The notes beneath the pieces are model-generated. The model was given only the letters and a program-made list of their open reading frames with translations. It was not told where the DNA came from and searched no databases. A stretch of DNA of 15,650 nucleotides, taken from the NCBI GenBank assembly GCA_035541995.1, contig DATKMG010000385.1, positions 1 to 15,650 on the forward strand, read 5' to 3'. The stretch is from DATKMG01 sp035541995. GTDB lineage: Bacteria > Acidobacteriota > Terriglobia > Versatilivoradales > Versatilivoraceae. Of this stretch, positions 13,637 to 15,650 are shown in pieces (the stretch's first letter is position 1; the number at the start of each line of letters is the position of its first letter). A program made the translations under genes and the position numbers.

Positions 13637-15277
13637 TTAGTCGCCAGCACGTTCAGCGTCTTCTTGGCTGGCTATCTCACCTGCCACAGCAGCTGCGCCG
13701 TAGACTCCGGCATAGTATCCTAACTGTGAAACAGAGATCCGCAGGTGCCGCTTCTCCCGCACGGTAATCCTGTCTTCCAGTTGGGAAGTGAACTCCGATA
13801 AAAGGATGGGGTTGTTCTGGACTAGTCCCCCGGCAAGAACCAGCAGTTCGGGGTCGTTCAGATGGACGATGTTGGCCGCCCCGATTGCCAGGAAGCGGGA
13901 AAGGGTTTGAATAGCCTTTCGAGCTGTGTCGTCGGCCGCATTGGCCGCCTTGATGACTTCCTCGGCGGAAGGAAACCTGTTTTCAGCATACCGGACCAGA
14001 GCGGCTGCATTGGTATAAACCTCCAGACAGCCGCGCTGTCCACAAGAGCAAGGCTCTCCTGCGTCCTGGACCGTTATATGCCCTAGCGCATTGGCAAAAA
14101 AATGGGCCCCTCGATTCAGCTTTCCCCGAATGTAACACCCCCCTCCCAAACCTGTTCCTAGTGTCATGCATACGAAGTCGTTCACGTTTTTAGCTATGCC
14201 ATAGACTCTTTCACCAACCGCCAGAGCGTTGGCATCGTTTTCGACTGCCACAGGCATGCCCACATGATCACGAAGTGGGGCAGCAATTTGAGCCCCAGTC
14301 CAACCCGGCAAATTCTCAGTAGCGTAAACAACTTCGCCCGAAAAGGGGTTCACCCATCCGGCAGTGGCTATGCCCATGGCTCTGGGCACAGGTTCCAATC
14401 GACTGGAGCGGTCCAGAGCCTGCCTGGCAATCTTCTTAAGATGGTCCAAGAGGACTTGGCGTCCTCCACCTTGAGGGGTTGGTTCCGTGCCAGTCCAGCG
14501 CAACTCTCCATCTCGAGAAACAAGGCCGAATTTGGTGTTGGTCGCGCCCAGATCAATCCCAATGAAAGTGGAGTCTCCCTGCGTGCTGGAAGTTTCAAGC
14601 TGGATTTGATTGACAAACCGTCTTGTCATTTCCCGCGGACAGGTTATTGCAGTGCCGACAATCACTGCAAAAGCTCCCATGGCGATGGCTTTCCTGGCTT
14701 GCTCCGGGGTTCCGATTCGACCTTCCACAACGACGGGTATACTCAAGGAGTGAATCAATTCAGCTGCAAAGCTGGAGTCAAAAGAGCGGATGTGTTCAGT
14801 CTCAGCCGTATAGCCCCGCAACGTGGTAGCTACGAGGTCGGCACCGGCTGCCTCGGCTGCTTGAGCTTCTTGGCGAGTGGCAATGTCCGCCATTACCGGA
14901 ACTCCCAATTCGGCTTTAATTTGTCGCAAGCGATCAAAAGCCCCCAGTCTTTGACCCCGGGTTGTACAGTCGAGAGCGATAAGGTCTGCCCCTGCCCGAA
15001 CCAATTGCTTGGCCTCGTCAAACGAAGAGGTAATTAGAATGCGCCCGTCAGTTTGGAGGCTCTTCCAAATCCCAATAATGGGGACTTGGACAGCGGCGCG
15101 AATGGCGCGCACATCGTCCTCCCCATTGGCCCTGATTCCGGCGGCTCCCCCATCTACGGCTGCCCTGGCAAATCGCGTCATGACATCCGGATTGCGCAGG
15201 GGGTCCCCTTCGGCAGCCTGGCACGAAACCACGAGTTGCCGGTAAAACCGTTTGCAGACTTCCGGGATGATTATCAT
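13637..15277 (-). CDS. Bifunctional NanE-NanK fusion: ManNAc-6-phosphate 2-epimerase and ROK-family ManNAc kinase
   Basis: The 546-residue protein joins two complete enzymes. Residues 1-226 are a NanE TIM barrel with LVVSCQA (15-21), GIRAN (47-51), the catalytic lysine in GIWK (Lys72), MADIAT (129-134), and VVEGR (183-187) with Glu185. Residues about 237-546 are a ROK kinase with GIDLGATNTK (240-249), ENDANA (346-351, catalytic Asp348), GTGLGGG (374-380) and the zinc site His400 plus CSCGQRGC (410-417). Together they would phosphorylate N-acetylmannosamine and epimerise it to GlcNAc-6-phosphate, as in sialic acid catabolism. The start at 15277 is the conserved NanE N-terminus, with GGTGAGGGG upstream and a 1-base overlap (TAATG) with the transporter stop. 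The ROK part could instead prefer GlcNAc or another hexose. Confidence 0.92.
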   Translation of the reverse strand: MIIIPEVCKRFYRQLVVSCQAAEGDPLRNPDVMTRFARAAVDGGAAGIRANGEDDVRAIRAAVQVPIIGIWKSLQTDGRILITSSFDEAKQLVRAGADLIALDCTTRGQRLGAFDRLRQIKAELGVPVMADIATRQEAQAAEAAGADLVATTLRGYTAETEHIRSFDSSFAAELIHSLSIPVVVEGRIGTPEQARKAIAMGAFAVIVGTAITCPREMTRRFVNQIQLETSSTQGDSTFIGIDLGATNTKFGLVSRDGELRWTGTEPTPQGGGRQVLLDHLKKIARQALDRSSRLEPVPRAMGIATAGWVNPFSGEVVYATENLPGWTGAQIAAPLRDHVGMPVAVENDANALAVGERVYGIAKNVNDFVCMTLGTGLGGGCYIRGKLNRGAHFFANALGHITVQDAGEPCSCGQRGCLEVYTNAAALVRYAENRFPSAEEVIKAANAADDTARKAIQTLSRFLAIGAANIVHLNDPELLVLAGGLVQNNPILLSEFTSQLEDRITVREKRHLRISVSQLGYYAGVYGAAAVAGEIASQEDAERAGD

Positions 15278-15650
15278 TATCCCCTCACCTTTGTTGACGC
15301 TGCACAAATGAAGATGGCCACCAACAATATTAGAATTCCGAATTGCATGAGTCGGATTGTCTTTTTTTCTGCCCCTTGCCATTCACCCAAGAGCATGCCC
15401 ATCACATTCACCACTAATATGCCTACGGCCAGGCTGAGCGGCCACCCGATGGAAGGTCCCAGATCACCCAAGAGGGGTGTGGCAGCCCCATAAAGAAAAA
15501 TGCTGCCGCCCCATAGTGCCGCCATCAACAGGCTGAGTCCCCAGTTTAGTGCCGCACCCGAGCCATGATAATTTGACACGGATTGATGCCGCCGATGCAA
15601 ATGCACACAATAAAAGATATTGGGTAAAGCCCCGCCACCCAGCATTAGTA
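15277..15650 (-). CDS. RhaT-family sugar:proton symporter, C-terminal part (cut by window end)
   Basis: The minus-strand frame is open to the window edge; the start lies outside. About 124 residues are visible. They begin with GGGALPNIFYC, matching the conserved GGALPN-YC segment of the L-rhamnose-proton symporter family, and continue with three hydrophobic spans (LSLLMAALWGGSIFLYG, the GPSIGWPLSLAVGILVVNV region, and a final FGILILLVAIFICAAS). GEWQGA between the last two is also typical. The family (drug/metabolite transporter superfamily) imports rhamnose, fucose or related sugars across the inner membrane. Its stop (15277-15279) overlaps the NanE-NanK start by one base, so the two are translationally coupled. 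The context favours an amino sugar or sialic-acid-derived sugar as substrate; that is inference. Confidence 0.87.
   Translation of the reverse strand, partial: LMLGGGALPNIFYCVHLHRRHQSVSNYHGSGAALNWGLSLLMAALWGGSIFLYGAATPLLGDLGPSIGWPLSLAVGILVVNVMGMLLGEWQGAEKKTIRLMQFGILILLVAIFICAASTKVRG

Noticed and set aside
14264..15037. 257-codon open frame on the plus strand inside the NanE-NanK gene
   Set aside because: It is antisense to a strongly supported two-domain enzyme and its translation shows no recognisable fold.
15278..15382. A 35-residue longer N-terminus for NanE-NanK
   Set aside because: It lies entirely within the end of the transporter gene, has no family match, and the conserved NanE start with a ribosome site is at 15277.

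Overview
The window looks like chromosomal DNA from a free-living, Gram-negative heterotrophic bacterium of moderate GC (by eye a little above 50%). It is dominated by sugar and small-molecule catabolism genes. The TPR protein with a signal peptide, the RhaT-type transporter and the fused NanE-NanK suggest Acidobacteriota or a PVC-group phylum (Verrucomicrobiota, Planctomycetota and relatives). That placement is a low-confidence inference from style; no rRNA or other marker gene is present.

Layout, left to right. (1) The C-terminal end of an FGGY sugar kinase overlaps, by ATGA, a phosphomannomutase/phosphoglucomutase. (2) A repeat-filled gap is followed by a GNAT acetyltransferase and a PuuP-like APC permease. 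(3) A Gfo/Idh/MocA dehydrogenase lies between two repeat-bearing gaps. (4) A complete FGGY kinase and a class II aldolase are separated by 2 bp and are the best-supported operon. They are followed by a D-threonine aldolase/D-serine dehydratase-like PLP protein, a cyclase-family (PF04199) hydrolase and a TIM-barrel sugar-phosphate isomerase. (5) A secreted or periplasmic TPR protein and a membrane ICMT-like methyltransferase come next. (6) On the minus strand, a RhaT-family transporter (cut by the window end) is followed with a 1-bp overlap by a NanE-NanK fusion, which converges on the methyltransferase with 9 bp between stops.

How the genes may work together. The kinase and aldolase would phosphorylate a ketose or polyol and cleave it, and the isomerase and dehydrogenase could prepare the substrate. 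The NanE-NanK fusion would convert N-acetylmannosamine to GlcNAc-6-phosphate in two consecutive steps, with the RhaT-type protein as probable importer. No substrate can be proved from sequence.

The most unusual content is between the genes. Most gaps longer than about 150 bp carry palindromic repeats, and many are copies of one modular element. Conserved flank blocks (CATTTTCATGAAAG, a GACCT/AGGTC mini-hairpin, GATGAAAATGGC) surround interchangeable GC-rich palindromic cores. The same core-plus-flank arrangement recurs in both orientations (2010-2107 against 9146-9245), and copies end within 10-25 bp of several start codons. The second notable point is that the PLP protein keeps the catalytic lysine but has Tyr and Pro where its family normally has the His and Cys/Asp metal ligands.
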